Positions 16,154 through 24,181 of a stretch of DNA of 64,000 bases are shown in pieces. Positions within the stretch are counted from its first letter, which is position 1; the number at the start of each line of letters is the position of its first letter. The DNA lies in assembly GCA_033344895.1 (NCBI GenBank), contig JAWPMN010000001.1, positions 2,364,001 to 2,428,000 on the forward strand, given 5' to 3'. Both the position numbers and the translations under genes were made by a program. The DNA comes from Alphaproteobacteria bacterium. GTDB taxonomy: Bacteria; Pseudomonadota; Alphaproteobacteria; UBA8366; Aestuariispiraceae. Under the pieces are notes generated by a model. The model was not told where the DNA came from, made no database searches, and worked only from the letters and a program-made list of their open reading frames with translations.

Positions 16154-16950
16154 AAATCAAGTTCCTGACGATCTATGCCGTCGGCTTCATGATCTTTCTC
16201 TATCTGCCCGTCCTGTTCCTTCCGGTCTTCTCCTTCAACGACAGTGCCATCGTCGCCTTTCCGCTGAAGGGGTTCACCCTGCAATGGTACGAGAATCTGG
16301 CCAACGAGCCGGCGATGCATCAGGCACTGATGAACAGCCTGAAGGTCGGCATCGCAACCAGCGTGATTTCGACAATCCTTGGCATCTGCGGGGCGCGGGC
16401 AGTAACGCGTTATGAGTTCTTCGCCAAGAAATCGATCACCAGTTTCGTGATGCTGCCGCTGGTTCTCCCGGAAATCCTGGTCGCGATTTCCATGCTGGTC
16501 GTTCTGCTGCAGCTTGGCTTCAGCCTGTCACTGGTCAGCGTGGCGCTGGGTCACATCCTGATGTGCGTGCCGTTCTCCATGGCGATCCTGATCTCCAGTT
16601 TCGAAGGCTTCGACAAGTCGCTCGAAGAGGCGTCGATGGACCTGGGGGAAGGGCCGCTGATGACCTTCTTCAGGGTCACCCTTCCGGTGGTGGCGCCTGG
16701 CATCGTGTCCAGCCTGCTGATTACCTTCACCATCTCGCTGGATGAGTTCATCGTCGCCTTCTTCCTCAGCGGCACGGAACCGACATTGCCGATCTTCATC
16801 TGGGGGCAACTGCGCTTCATTGCGAAACTGCCCAACATCCTGGCCCTGGGAAGTCTGATGCTGCTGGCATCCTTCATCCTGCTCTGTGCGGCCGAATATT
16901 TCCGCCGGCGCGCCCAGCGCCGCACCGGTACCGGGGATTCTGTACTATGA
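16150..16950 (+). CDS. ABC transporter permease, PotC-like
   Basis: 266-aa second permease with six predicted helices. It starts MKIKFLTIYAVGFMIFLYLP and contains the PotC-type FSFNDS region and the EAA loop EEASMDLGEGPLMTFFRVTL, followed by FTISLDEFIVAFFLSG. Overlaps the PotB-like gene by 4 nt and the ATPase gene by 4 nt, so all three subunits are translationally coupled. Confidence 0.92.
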   Translation: MKIKFLTIYAVGFMIFLYLPVLFLPVFSFNDSAIVAFPLKGFTLQWYENLANEPAMHQALMNSLKVGIATSVISTILGICGARAVTRYEFFAKKSITSFVMLPLVLPEILVAISMLVVLLQLGFSLSLVSVALGHILMCVPFSMAILISSFEGFDKSLEEASMDLGEGPLMTFFRVTLPVVAPGIVSSLLITFTISLDEFIVAFFLSGTEPTLPIFIWGQLRFIAKLPNILALGSLMLLASFILLCAAEYFRRRAQRRTGTGDSVL

Positions 16951-18032
16951 GCACACATCCGATCATTCAGGTTCGTGGCGTCTCGCGTCTGTTCGGGGCT
17001 TTCACGGCACTGGACAATATCAGCGTCGACATCCGCGGCGGTGAGTTCTTTTCCCTGCTGGGGCCGTCAGGCTGCGGCAAGACCACCCTGCTGCGGATGA
17101 TCGCCGGTTTCGATGACCCGACCCATGGCGACATCCTGATCGACGGTCAGCCGATGGCAGGCGTTCCGGCCAACCGACGTCCCACCAACATGGTGTTTCA
17201 ATCCTATGCGGTCTTTCCGCATCTGACCGTCGCCCAGAATGTCGCCTACGGGCTGCGGCGTCAGCGACTGGACAAGAAGGAACAGGCCGACCGCGTTCAG
17301 AAGGCGCTCGATCAGGTCGGCATGGGCGCGCTGGGCGAGCGGCGATCCAACGAACTGTCCGGCGGCCAGCGCCAGCGCGTCGCCCTGGCACGGGCACTGA
17401 TCATGCGTCCGAAGGTTCTGCTGCTCGACGAGCCGTTGTCGGCGCTGGACAAGAAGCTGCGTGAGCATATGCAGGTCGAACTGAGACAACTTCAGCGTCA
17501 GGTTGGGATCACCTTCATCCTGGTCACCCACGATCAGGAAGAGGCGCTGACCATGTCGGACCGGATCGCGGTCATGTTCAACGGCGATATTGCCCAATGC
17601 GACACGCCGGAACAGATCTATCAGCACCCGAAGAGCAAGGCGGTGGCGGAATTCATCGGCGGAATGAACTTCGTCGATGCGCGGATATCAGAACGCAATG
17701 GCAAGAGCATCACCGTCGATACAGCCTGCTTCGGGCGGGTCCGGATCGCAAACCCTCATGGTCAGGACTTTGCCTCGGACTTCACGGTCGGTGTTCGTCC
17801 GGAACGCCTGACGCTGCTGATCGAAGAAAGCGACCGCGCCGAGCACGAAATGCCGGGTCGCATCGTCGATGCCTCCTATTACGGCGACATGACCTATTAT
17901 TCCATCGCGGTCGATGGCCGGGATGAGCCGATTACCGTGTCGATGCGCAATACCGTCGGCCGGCGTATCCTCAACTCGCAGGAGCCGGTCCGGATCGGCT
18001 GGGGGCCGGAAAGTCTCGTCCCACTATCCTGA
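16947..18032 (+). CDS. ABC transporter ATP-binding protein, PotA-like
   Basis: 361-aa ATPase. Walker A is GPSGCGKTT (residues 39-47), the ABC signature LSGGQ (137-141), Walker B LLLDEP (158-163) and the switch His in [17 protein letters not shown]-terminal TOBE domain (about 270-360: FTVGVRPERLTLL onwards) is standard for polyamine-type importers. Coupled to the two permease genes; ends 10 nt before the convergent methyltransferase gene. Confidence 0.94.
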   Translation: MSTHPIIQVRGVSRLFGAFTALDNISVDIRGGEFFSLLGPSGCGKTTLLRMIAGFDDPTHGDILIDGQPMAGVPANRRPTNMVFQSYAVFPHLTVAQNVAYGLRRQRLDKKEQADRVQKALDQVGMGALGERRSNELSGGQRQRVALARALIMRPKVLLLDEPLSALDKKLREHMQVELRQLQRQVGITFILVTHDQEEALTMSDRIAVMFNGDIAQCDTPEQIYQHPKSKAVAEFIGGMNFVDARISERNGKSITVDTACFGRVRIANPHGQDFASDFTVGVRPERLTLLIEESDRAEHEMPGRIVDASYYGDMTYYSIAVDGRDEPITVSMRNTVGRRILNSQEPVRIGWGPESLVPLS

Positions 18033-18042
18033 GGTTCCTGTT

Positions 18043-18822
18043 TCAGCCGGGTTTGGTGGCGCGGAAGTGATGCGGGCAATGTTCGCCCGACCGCAGCACG
18101 ATGAGCATTGCCCGCCAGGTTTCGATCATTCCGTCGAGTTCGGACTCCCCGATCGCCTCCGCAAAGAGCGGACGGTCCGGACCTGACAGGCGCTCCAGCT
18201 CCTGCTGTGCGACATCGCGATACCACGGATTACGGTTTGTCAGCCTGACATCAACGAAGCCGGCATCCTCCAGCGCCTTCTGATAGCGGTCCGGTGACGC
18301 CATGCCGAAATCCAGATCTTCCTTGGCGATGTAGTCGGCCATTTCGGGGGAGGGCGTTCCATCATGCGAAATCAGCCAGTCCGACGCCGCAAACAGGCCG
18401 CCGGGCTTCAGAACCCGATAGGCATCGCGCGCCAGGCTTTCCTTGTCCGGGATGTGGACGATGGCGTCCTTGCTGAACACCATGTCGACGGACCCATCCT
18501 CGAGGGGCAGCGGCCCCGGCTCGATCTGGCGGATCTCGACGCGATCCGATAGATCGGCCTGCGCGACCTTGCGTCGGGCATGTGCACAGACGGAGGCCTC
18601 GACATCCAGGCCGATCACCCGCCCGGCCCCGTAGTCGCGCGCCAGAGCAATGGTGATGCCGCCGGCGCCGCTGCCGATATCCACGACGGTGCGCCCCGTC
18701 AGGTCCAACCCGTCCAGCAGGCGTGCGACTTCTTCCGGTCCTCCCGGGGACAGGTAGCCCTCGCCCCAAAGGGCCTCCAGAAAGGCGATGTGGCTGTCGT
18801 CGTAGTTCTCGTCGGTGTTCAT
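18043..18822 (-). CDS. SAM-dependent methyltransferase, phosphoethanolamine N-MTase-like
   Basis: 259-aa class I methyltransferase. SAM motif I is VVDIGSGAGGITIALA; the acidic loop is VIGLDVEAS. FLEALWGEGYLSPGGPEEV, FSKDAIVHIPDKESLARDAY, RVLKPGGLFAASDWL and MADYIAKEDLDFGMASPDRY resemble plant-type phosphoethanolamine methyltransferases (the WGEGY-S-GG and KPGG-SDW blocks), suggesting a small amine acceptor. It is last in the - strand operon, 72 nt after the binding-protein gene, behind a strong hairpin that may lower its expression. A methyltransferase in an otherwise demethylation-like cluster is unexpected. Substrate unproven. Confidence 0.82.
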   Translation of the reverse strand: MNTDENYDDSHIAFLEALWGEGYLSPGGPEEVARLLDGLDLTGRTVVDIGSGAGGITIALARDYGAGRVIGLDVEASVCAHARRKVAQADLSDRVEIRQIEPGPLPLEDGSVDMVFSKDAIVHIPDKESLARDAYRVLKPGGLFAASDWLISHDGTPSPEMADYIAKEDLDFGMASPDRYQKALEDAGFVDVRLTNRNPWYRDVAQQELERLSGPDRPLFAEAIGESELDGMIETWRAMLIVLRSGEHCPHHFRATKPG

Positions 18823-18842
18823 AGCGTGCCTCCAAATGCGGA

Positions 18843-18869
18843 CGGCCGCTCCGAGGAACGGAGCGGCCG
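18843..18869 (-). terminator. Intercistronic hairpin after the binding-protein gene
   Basis: GGCCGCTCC (18844-18852) pairs with GGAGCGGCC (18860-18868), extended by one C-G pair, with a 7-nt loop. It lies between the binding-protein stop and the methyltransferase start. There is no T-tract, so it may be a partial terminator or an mRNA-stabilising 3' end, often seen after binding-protein genes. Confidence 0.5.
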
Positions 18870-18894
18870 CGCGATTATGGCCCCGGATCGAAAG

Positions 18895-19962
18895 TCAGAA
18901 GCCGACTTTGATCTGTTCGAACTCTGCGATCATCTTTTCGCGCAGTTCATACGGGACGGGGGCCTGCCACAGGGTCTTCGACCGGAAGGCTTCCAGATTG
19001 CTGTATCCCATGCTTTCCAGCACCGCCGGGTCGATCTTGTCCAGACCAGCCTGGTTGGAGTGGCCGTAGCCCCAGGCGTTGACCATGTAGTCGGCGGAGG
19101 CCTCACCCAGGAAGGCGTTGATGTAGTCATAGGCCTTTTCGTCACTGCCTTCGCCATTGGTCAGTTTGGAGAAGCCGCAGACCCAGGTTGACAGGCCTTC
19201 CTTGGTGTCGCGCTTCATGGCGACCGGATGACCTTCGGCCTGCATCGTCACCGGGGTCTCGTTCCAGGCCCAGGCCAGCGTGACCTCGCCGGCGGACATG
19301 GACTGCGCCAGTGTCGCACCGTCCTGCCAGTAGAAGCGGACATTCTGGTGAACCTTGCGCAGGAAGTCCGACGCCGCCTGGAACTGTTCGTCGGTCGCCT
19401 TGGTCCAGTCCGTCACGCCGACGGCCAGGAAGCCCAGCGCATATGCATCGTCGACATTGTCGCCGATCGATACCTTGCCCTGAAATTTCGGATCCGCGAA
19501 TGCCTGCAGGGACGCGACCTCCGACTCGTCGATTTCATCGGTTCGGTAGACCAGTGCTGTATTGCCCCAATCGATCGGCACGAACCAGACCTTGCCGTCC
19601 TCGTTGAAGCCCTGCATGTCGCGCAGACCCGGGATCAGCGTGTCATAGGCGGTGATTTTCGCCGGATCCATGGGCTCGATCAGCCCGGCATCCTTCCACC
19701 GTTCGACGCTTTGCGAACAGGGATGCGCCAGATCTGCCTTGAAGCCGGCACGCAGCTTCTGGAAGGCTTCCTCCTCGTCGCCGAAATAGGCGAAGGTCGG
19801 GCTGGCGCCGTACTTTTCGGTATAGGGCTTGTGGAATTCCGGATCTCCATATCCCGACCAGTCGAATACGATCAGGTCCTCGTCCTGTGCCGACGCCGCA
19901 CCCGCGGTGAAGACAATGGCAGTCGCGGCGAGGATCGCCGCGCGTATCGACGCTATCTTCAT
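18895..19962 (-). CDS. Periplasmic substrate-binding protein, PotD/PotF-like
   Basis: 355-aa type II binding protein. A Sec signal peptide (basic start, then AAILAATAIVFTAGAASA, cleavage near residue 25) precedes DEDLIVFDWSGYGDPEFHKP, the usual opening of polyamine/opine binding proteins. VWFVPIDWGNTALVYRTDEI and GEVTLAWAWNETPVTMQAEG are also typical. It should deliver ligand to the permeases encoded at 15221-18032 on the opposite strand, which lack their own binding protein. The Shine-Dalgarno is GGGAGAGTTAGAT. Located between the aminotransferase and methyltransferase genes. Ligand unknown. Confidence 0.92.
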   Translation of the reverse strand: MKIASIRAAILAATAIVFTAGAASAQDEDLIVFDWSGYGDPEFHKPYTEKYGASPTFAYFGDEEEAFQKLRAGFKADLAHPCSQSVERWKDAGLIEPMDPAKITAYDTLIPGLRDMQGFNEDGKVWFVPIDWGNTALVYRTDEIDESEVASLQAFADPKFQGKVSIGDNVDDAYALGFLAVGVTDWTKATDEQFQAASDFLRKVHQNVRFYWQDGATLAQSMSAGEVTLAWAWNETPVTMQAEGHPVAMKRDTKEGLSTWVCGFSKLTNGEGSDEKAYDYINAFLGEASADYMVNAWGYGHSNQAGLDKIDPAVLESMGYSNLEAFRSKTLWQAPVPYELREKMIAEFEQIKVGF

Positions 19963-20016
19963 ATCTAACTCTCCCAGTTCAGTTGGTCCCTTGGTGACCC
20001 CGCCTTGGCGGCGGTG

Positions 20017-21420
20017 TTATGCAAATCCACCCTTCGCATCGGATTCCACCGCGCGAATGGCCTCCTCCAGAATGTCGAACATGTCGTCGATCTGGTCCTT
20101 GGTGATGATCAGCGGCGGTGAGAAAACGCACATGTTGATAAGCGGCCGCACGATCAGGCCCAGCTCTTCGCATTTCCGGTCGACGCGATTGCCGAATTCA
20201 TGGTCCAGCGCCAGGCGGTCGCCATCCGCCGCGATCCGCCCCTCGACACAGCCGACCAGACCGACACCGCGCGTGTCTCCCACGACCGGCGAGTCCCGCA
20301 GGGCGTGAAGCCGTTTCAGGAAATACGGTGAGACTTCCCGGACATGTTCCAGCAAACCGTCACGTTCCATGATCTCGATGTTCTTGAGGGCCGCGGCGCA
20401 GGACACCGGATGACCGGAATAAGTATAGCCGTTTGAGAACATGATGTCCTCCTGTCCCTTGCCGGTGATCGGCTCCAGGACGCGGTCGGAAATCAGGCAG
20501 GCGCCGAGCGGAAGATAGCCGGAGGTCAGCCCCTTGGCGCAGGTGATGATGTCCGGCACGATGCCGAAGACATCCTCCGACGCGAACCAGTGTCCCAGTC
20601 GGCCGAAGCCGGTCACGACCTCATCCGAGATGTAGAGGATGTCGTTGGCGCGGCAGATTTCGTGACAACGCTGATGGTAGCCCGGGGGCGGAATGATGAC
20701 CCCGCCGGAAGCCAGGATCGGCTCCGCGATAAAGGCGCCGACATTTTCAGGCCCCGCTTCCGCGATTGCATTTTCCAGATCGGCGATCTTGGCGTCGCAC
20801 CAGTCTTCGATGCTCATGCCCTCGGGGCGGATCGACGGGTTGACGTTCGGCAGCAGAATGGCGTTTTCGCGGTCCAGATCGAACCAGCTCTTGCTGCGTT
20901 CCTTGCCGGTAACCGACGCGGCCAGATAGGTCGACCCGTGATACGCCTTCTCCCGCGAGATCACGATCTTCTTGTTCGGGCGACCCAGTCGGTTGTTGTA
21001 GAAATGCATGAAGCGGATCGCGGTATCGACCGCAGTGGAGCCGCCGGTGGTGAAGAACACGGTGTTCAGGTCACCCGGCGCCAGATCTGCCAGTTTCTTG
21101 GCAAGGATCGCCGACGGTTCGCTCGCCGTGTTCCACGGGGAATGATAGGCTAGTTGCATGACCTGTTCGGCGATGGCGTCCGCCATTTCGCGGTTGGCGT
21201 AGCCGATCTGGGTGCACCACATGCCGCCGGGCCCGTCGATCAGCCGCTTGCCGTTCTGGTCGTAGACATAGATGCCCTCGGCGCGTGCCGAGATCGTGCG
21301 ATCGGCACCGTCTTCGACCCACATCGCCTCCCAGGGATGCATGTAGTGCTTGTTGTCGTAGTCGCGGATGGTCGCCGCGGAATTGCTCAGTCCCGGATTG
21401 GACTTTTCCTCGATAAGCAT
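20017..21420 (-). CDS. Class III PLP aminotransferase
   Basis: 467-aa fold-type I aminotransferase of class III (omega-amino acid/taurine:pyruvate-like). The PLP lysine is Lys296 (TCAKGLTSGYLPLGA), the Asp pairing with the pyridine N is Asp266 (ISDEVVTGFGR), and FTTGGSTAVDTAIR forms the phosphate cup. A spurious frame extension reaches 21621; the true ATG at 21420 overlaps the GcvT-like stop by one base (TGATG), so the two are coupled. Omega-aminotransferases remove terminal amino groups from diamines, beta-alanine or taurine. Here it probably acts on the demethylated or deaminated product of the pathway. Confidence 0.92.
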   Translation of the reverse strand: MLIEEKSNPGLSNSAATIRDYDNKHYMHPWEAMWVEDGADRTISARAEGIYVYDQNGKRLIDGPGGMWCTQIGYANREMADAIAEQVMQLAYHSPWNTASEPSAILAKKLADLAPGDLNTVFFTTGGSTAVDTAIRFMHFYNNRLGRPNKKIVISREKAYHGSTYLAASVTGKERSKSWFDLDRENAILLPNVNPSIRPEGMSIEDWCDAKIADLENAIAEAGPENVGAFIAEPILASGGVIIPPPGYHQRCHEICRANDILYISDEVVTGFGRLGHWFASEDVFGIVPDIITCAKGLTSGYLPLGACLISDRVLEPITGKGQEDIMFSNGYTYSGHPVSCAAALKNIEIMERDGLLEHVREVSPYFLKRLHALRDSPVVGDTRGVGLVGCVEGRIAADGDRLALDHEFGNRVDRKCEELGLIVRPLINMCVFSPPLIITKDQIDDMFDILEEAIRAVESDAKGGFA

Positions 21421-22625
21421 CAGTACCTTCCCGGCGGGGTCGCCCCCCGCCTCGCATGTTTGAAGAAGGGGCGTTCCGCGACCGTCGCGCGGGCCATCAC
21501 CCGTTCCCATTTGCCTTCCTTGTGGTGATAGATCTCGGCCCAGAGGTCCGAGAGGATGTCGGTTCCATAGGGAACCTTCAGTTCCGCTACTGCCAGGTTC
21601 CGCTTGCAGGTAGGCGACCATAGTGCGGATGTGACATGACCCGCTTCCTTCTTCTTGCGGTGATAGACGAATGCGCCGTCGGCGGGCTTGTGGCCTTCGA
21701 TATCCAGACCGACGAGGGCGTAGCGCGGGCCGCGCTTCCGAGCTTCCAACAAGGCCCGCCTTCCGTTGAAGTGCCCCTTGTCGAAGGCGACCAGTCGGCC
21801 GAATCCCAGTTCGAACGGCGTGCGGCCCCTTGTGGGGCGCAATGCATGGTGACTGGACTGGAAATCGACGCCCGGCGCGATGAAGCCGGCTTCGATCCGT
21901 GCCATGTTCAGGGCGTCGAAACCGATCGGGCGCAAGCCATAATCCGCGCCCGCCGGCCAGAGCCTGTCGAACAGTGTCTCCGCCTTGTCGGCGGGAACCC
22001 AGATCTCGTAGCCCAGATCCCCGGTAAAGCCCGTGCGGGAGATCATCGTATCGCCATCGGCATGCATCATGTCGAACGGCTTCAGGACCTCGACGCCTTC
22101 AAAGCCGGCGCGCTCGAGAACGGCGTAGCTGGTTGGTCCCTGCAGGGACAACCCGGCCACGGAATGGCTTTCATCCGTGATGTCGACGTCGAACCCCCAG
22201 GCGATATCGTGCAGCCAACTGAATTGCGGCTCCTGGCAGCACAGTCGATAATCCGACGGGGAGAAGCGGAAAACGGTGCCGTCGTCGATCACATGCCCGT
22301 CCTCGTCGCACCACAACGAATAGCCGACGCGCATGTCGCGCATCTTCTCGACATTCCGGGTGACAAGTCGATTGATGACACGGGTCGCGTCCGGCCCAGT
22401 TACCCGATACTTGTGCATCGGCGAGATATCGAACAGCGTCGCCTGGTTGCGGATCGCGAAATACTCTGCCTCCACCGTGTCGTAACGGCGCGGCGAGATG
22501 TAGCCCGCCCAGGGCATCCAGTCTTCATGCAGGCTGAACGGTCTCAGGCGCGCATCAAAGGGCGAGGGGATCAAACCGCGCGGGACGGCGGTAGCCTCGG
22601 TTCGGGTCGGTTTGATGACGGTCAT
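21420..22625 (-). CDS. GcvT-like aminomethyltransferase (folate-binding)
   Basis: 401-aa stand-alone GcvT-family protein without a fused dehydrogenase. Typical blocks are EYFAIRNQATLFDISPMHKY, GPDATRVINRLVTRNV, WCDEDGHVIDDGTVFRFS (region of the catalytic Asp) and ISRTGFTGDLGYEIWVP. The C-terminal barrel is present. GcvT-fold enzymes pass a one-carbon unit from an amine, methyl ether or sulfonium to tetrahydrofolate, e.g. glycine cleavage T-protein, LigM or DmdA. No GcvH/GcvP genes are nearby, so a dedicated demethylase is more likely. Coupled by overlap to both neighbours. Confidence 0.9.
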   Translation of the reverse strand: MTVIKPTRTEATAVPRGLIPSPFDARLRPFSLHEDWMPWAGYISPRRYDTVEAEYFAIRNQATLFDISPMHKYRVTGPDATRVINRLVTRNVEKMRDMRVGYSLWCDEDGHVIDDGTVFRFSPSDYRLCCQEPQFSWLHDIAWGFDVDITDESHSVAGLSLQGPTSYAVLERAGFEGVEVLKPFDMMHADGDTMISRTGFTGDLGYEIWVPADKAETLFDRLWPAGADYGLRPIGFDALNMARIEAGFIAPGVDFQSSHHALRPTRGRTPFELGFGRLVAFDKGHFNGRRALLEARKRGPRYALVGLDIEGHKPADGAFVYHRKKKEAGHVTSALWSPTCKRNLAVAELKVPYGTDILSDLWAEIYHHKEGKWERVMARATVAERPFFKHARRGATPPGRY

Positions 22626-24181
22626 GCCGCAACCCTCCGCTTCTCATCGGCCAGGACAATTCTGGCCGCGTTGCAGCCGGGCAGCGCGGTGACATCGCCG
22701 CCGGGATGGCAGGACGCACCGCAGAGAAAGAGGCCGCCGACCGGCAGCGCGTAGCGATCAATCCCGGGCGCAGGTCGGAGCATCAGCATTTGGTCTGCGA
22801 TCATCTCGCCATGATGCCAATGACCGCCCGGCGCGCCGGTCATCCGCTCGATGTCCATCGGTGTCAGGATCTGCGTCCCGACCACATGGCCACCCAAACC
22901 GGAATCGTAACGCGCGAGGGTGTCTATGACGATGTCCGCCAACGCGGCACGGGTCTTGTCCGACCAGCCCTCTTTCAATTCATAGGGGGTGTATTGCACA
23001 ACGACTGAAACGATATGCTTTCCGTCCCGCGCCAGTGACGGGTCGGACAGAGTGGGAATGGTTACTTCCAGGACCGGGTCGTCGGGCAACTCGCCGTATT
23101 TCGCGCGGTTGAAGGCCAGTTCCATTCGGTCGAGCGACGGCGTCACCAGCAGGCGTCCGGCCATATGCCCGGCTGTCAGCCCGGCGAATCTGGGGGCAGC
23201 GTCAAGAACGAGATTGACCTTTGCGGTGCAGCCCTTGGCCCGGATCTTCCGGATGCGGCGCACCATCTCCGCATCGAAATGCGCCGGGCCGGCCAGCATC
23301 ATCGTGCTGCGCGGGTCGAGGCTGGACAGGACGCTGCCTGCGGCGATTTCGCTGCCATCTTCCAGAACCACACCGGTGACGCGATCGTCTTCGACCGAAA
23401 TGGCCCGCACACCGGCGCCACAGCGGATTTCCGCACCCGCGGCCTGCGCCGATTTCTCGAACGCGCGCAGGGCGCCGCCCACGCCGCCCTGGGGCACATG
23501 GCGCGCGCCACCACCGATCAGGCGGTACATCATTGTCAGAACGGTGCCGGGAGAGCGCGGTCCGATATGACCGCCCATCACGGCATCGATACCCAGCGCG
23601 CCGGCCAGTGGCCCGTCATCGATTTCGTCGAGAATCGCATCATAGGCGTTGGACAGAAGGACGCGCAGGAACTCACGCGCGTCGGCCTTACCCATTCCGC
23701 GAATGCCGAAAGCCAGTTTTGCCAGGGAGGCGGCTTCTCCCAGATCGAGTCCGTCCAGGCGAGGCGGTGGCCGATGTGTCAGGGTGGCGAGCTTGTCTCC
23801 GAACCGGGCCATGCGCTTGCGCAGCGCCCTGAAGGCTTCGGCATCCGGATGGGAAACGCCGTCGGCAAAGCTAGCGTCGTCCCCGTCCAGCAGGATATGG
23901 CGTCCGCCTTCGTCCAGAACGACGGTTGGGATGGACCGGGCTGCGAAGTTCAGGCCATGGCGTTTCAGGTCCAGGGCGTCGATCTCGGATTTGCCGAGGC
24001 CGCCCAGGAGATGCGCCAGTTGCGGCCCCGCCACGCCCGCGGCGATCTCGCCATTGGCGGCCATCCCGCCGGGAACAGCGTTCTTTTCCAGAACCAGAAC
24101 CGACTTTCCCTGCTTCGCCAGAAGGATCGCGGCGGCAAGGCCGTTATGGCCGGCACCGATGACAATGGTGTCGTATTGCAT
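22622..24181 (-). CDS. FAD-dependent oxidoreductase, phytoene desaturase-like (first copy)
   Basis: 519-aa flavoprotein. The N-terminal Rossmann motif is IVIGAGHNGLAAAILLAKQG with VLVLEKN closing the beta-alpha-beta unit. The C-terminal FAD motif is GLFLCGASCHPGGDVTALPG. This is the CrtI/PYROXD2 branch, which includes enzymes of unknown substrate in non-carotenoid clusters; no carotenoid genes are nearby. Start and stop overlap the neighbours (TGATG at 24181, ATGA at 22622-22625). About half the conserved positions match the next gene, so the pair probably arose by duplication. Confidence 0.9.
   Translation of the reverse strand: MQYDTIVIGAGHNGLAAAILLAKQGKSVLVLEKNAVPGGMAANGEIAAGVAGPQLAHLLGGLGKSEIDALDLKRHGLNFAARSIPTVVLDEGGRHILLDGDDASFADGVSHPDAEAFRALRKRMARFGDKLATLTHRPPPRLDGLDLGEAASLAKLAFGIRGMGKADAREFLRVLLSNAYDAILDEIDDGPLAGALGIDAVMGGHIGPRSPGTVLTMMYRLIGGGARHVPQGGVGGALRAFEKSAQAAGAEIRCGAGVRAISVEDDRVTGVVLEDGSEIAAGSVLSSLDPRSTMMLAGPAHFDAEMVRRIRKIRAKGCTAKVNLVLDAAPRFAGLTAGHMAGRLLVTPSLDRMELAFNRAKYGELPDDPVLEVTIPTLSDPSLARDGKHIVSVVVQYTPYELKEGWSDKTRAALADIVIDTLARYDSGLGGHVVGTQILTPMDIERMTGAPGGHWHHGEMIADQMLMLRPAPGIDRYALPVGGLFLCGASCHPGGDVTALPGCNAARIVLADEKRRVAA

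Noticed and set aside
20017-21621. N-terminal extension of the class III aminotransferase
   Set aside because: The extra 67 residues overlap the GcvT-like gene in another frame and show no conserved sequence; the TGATG start at 21420 is preferred.
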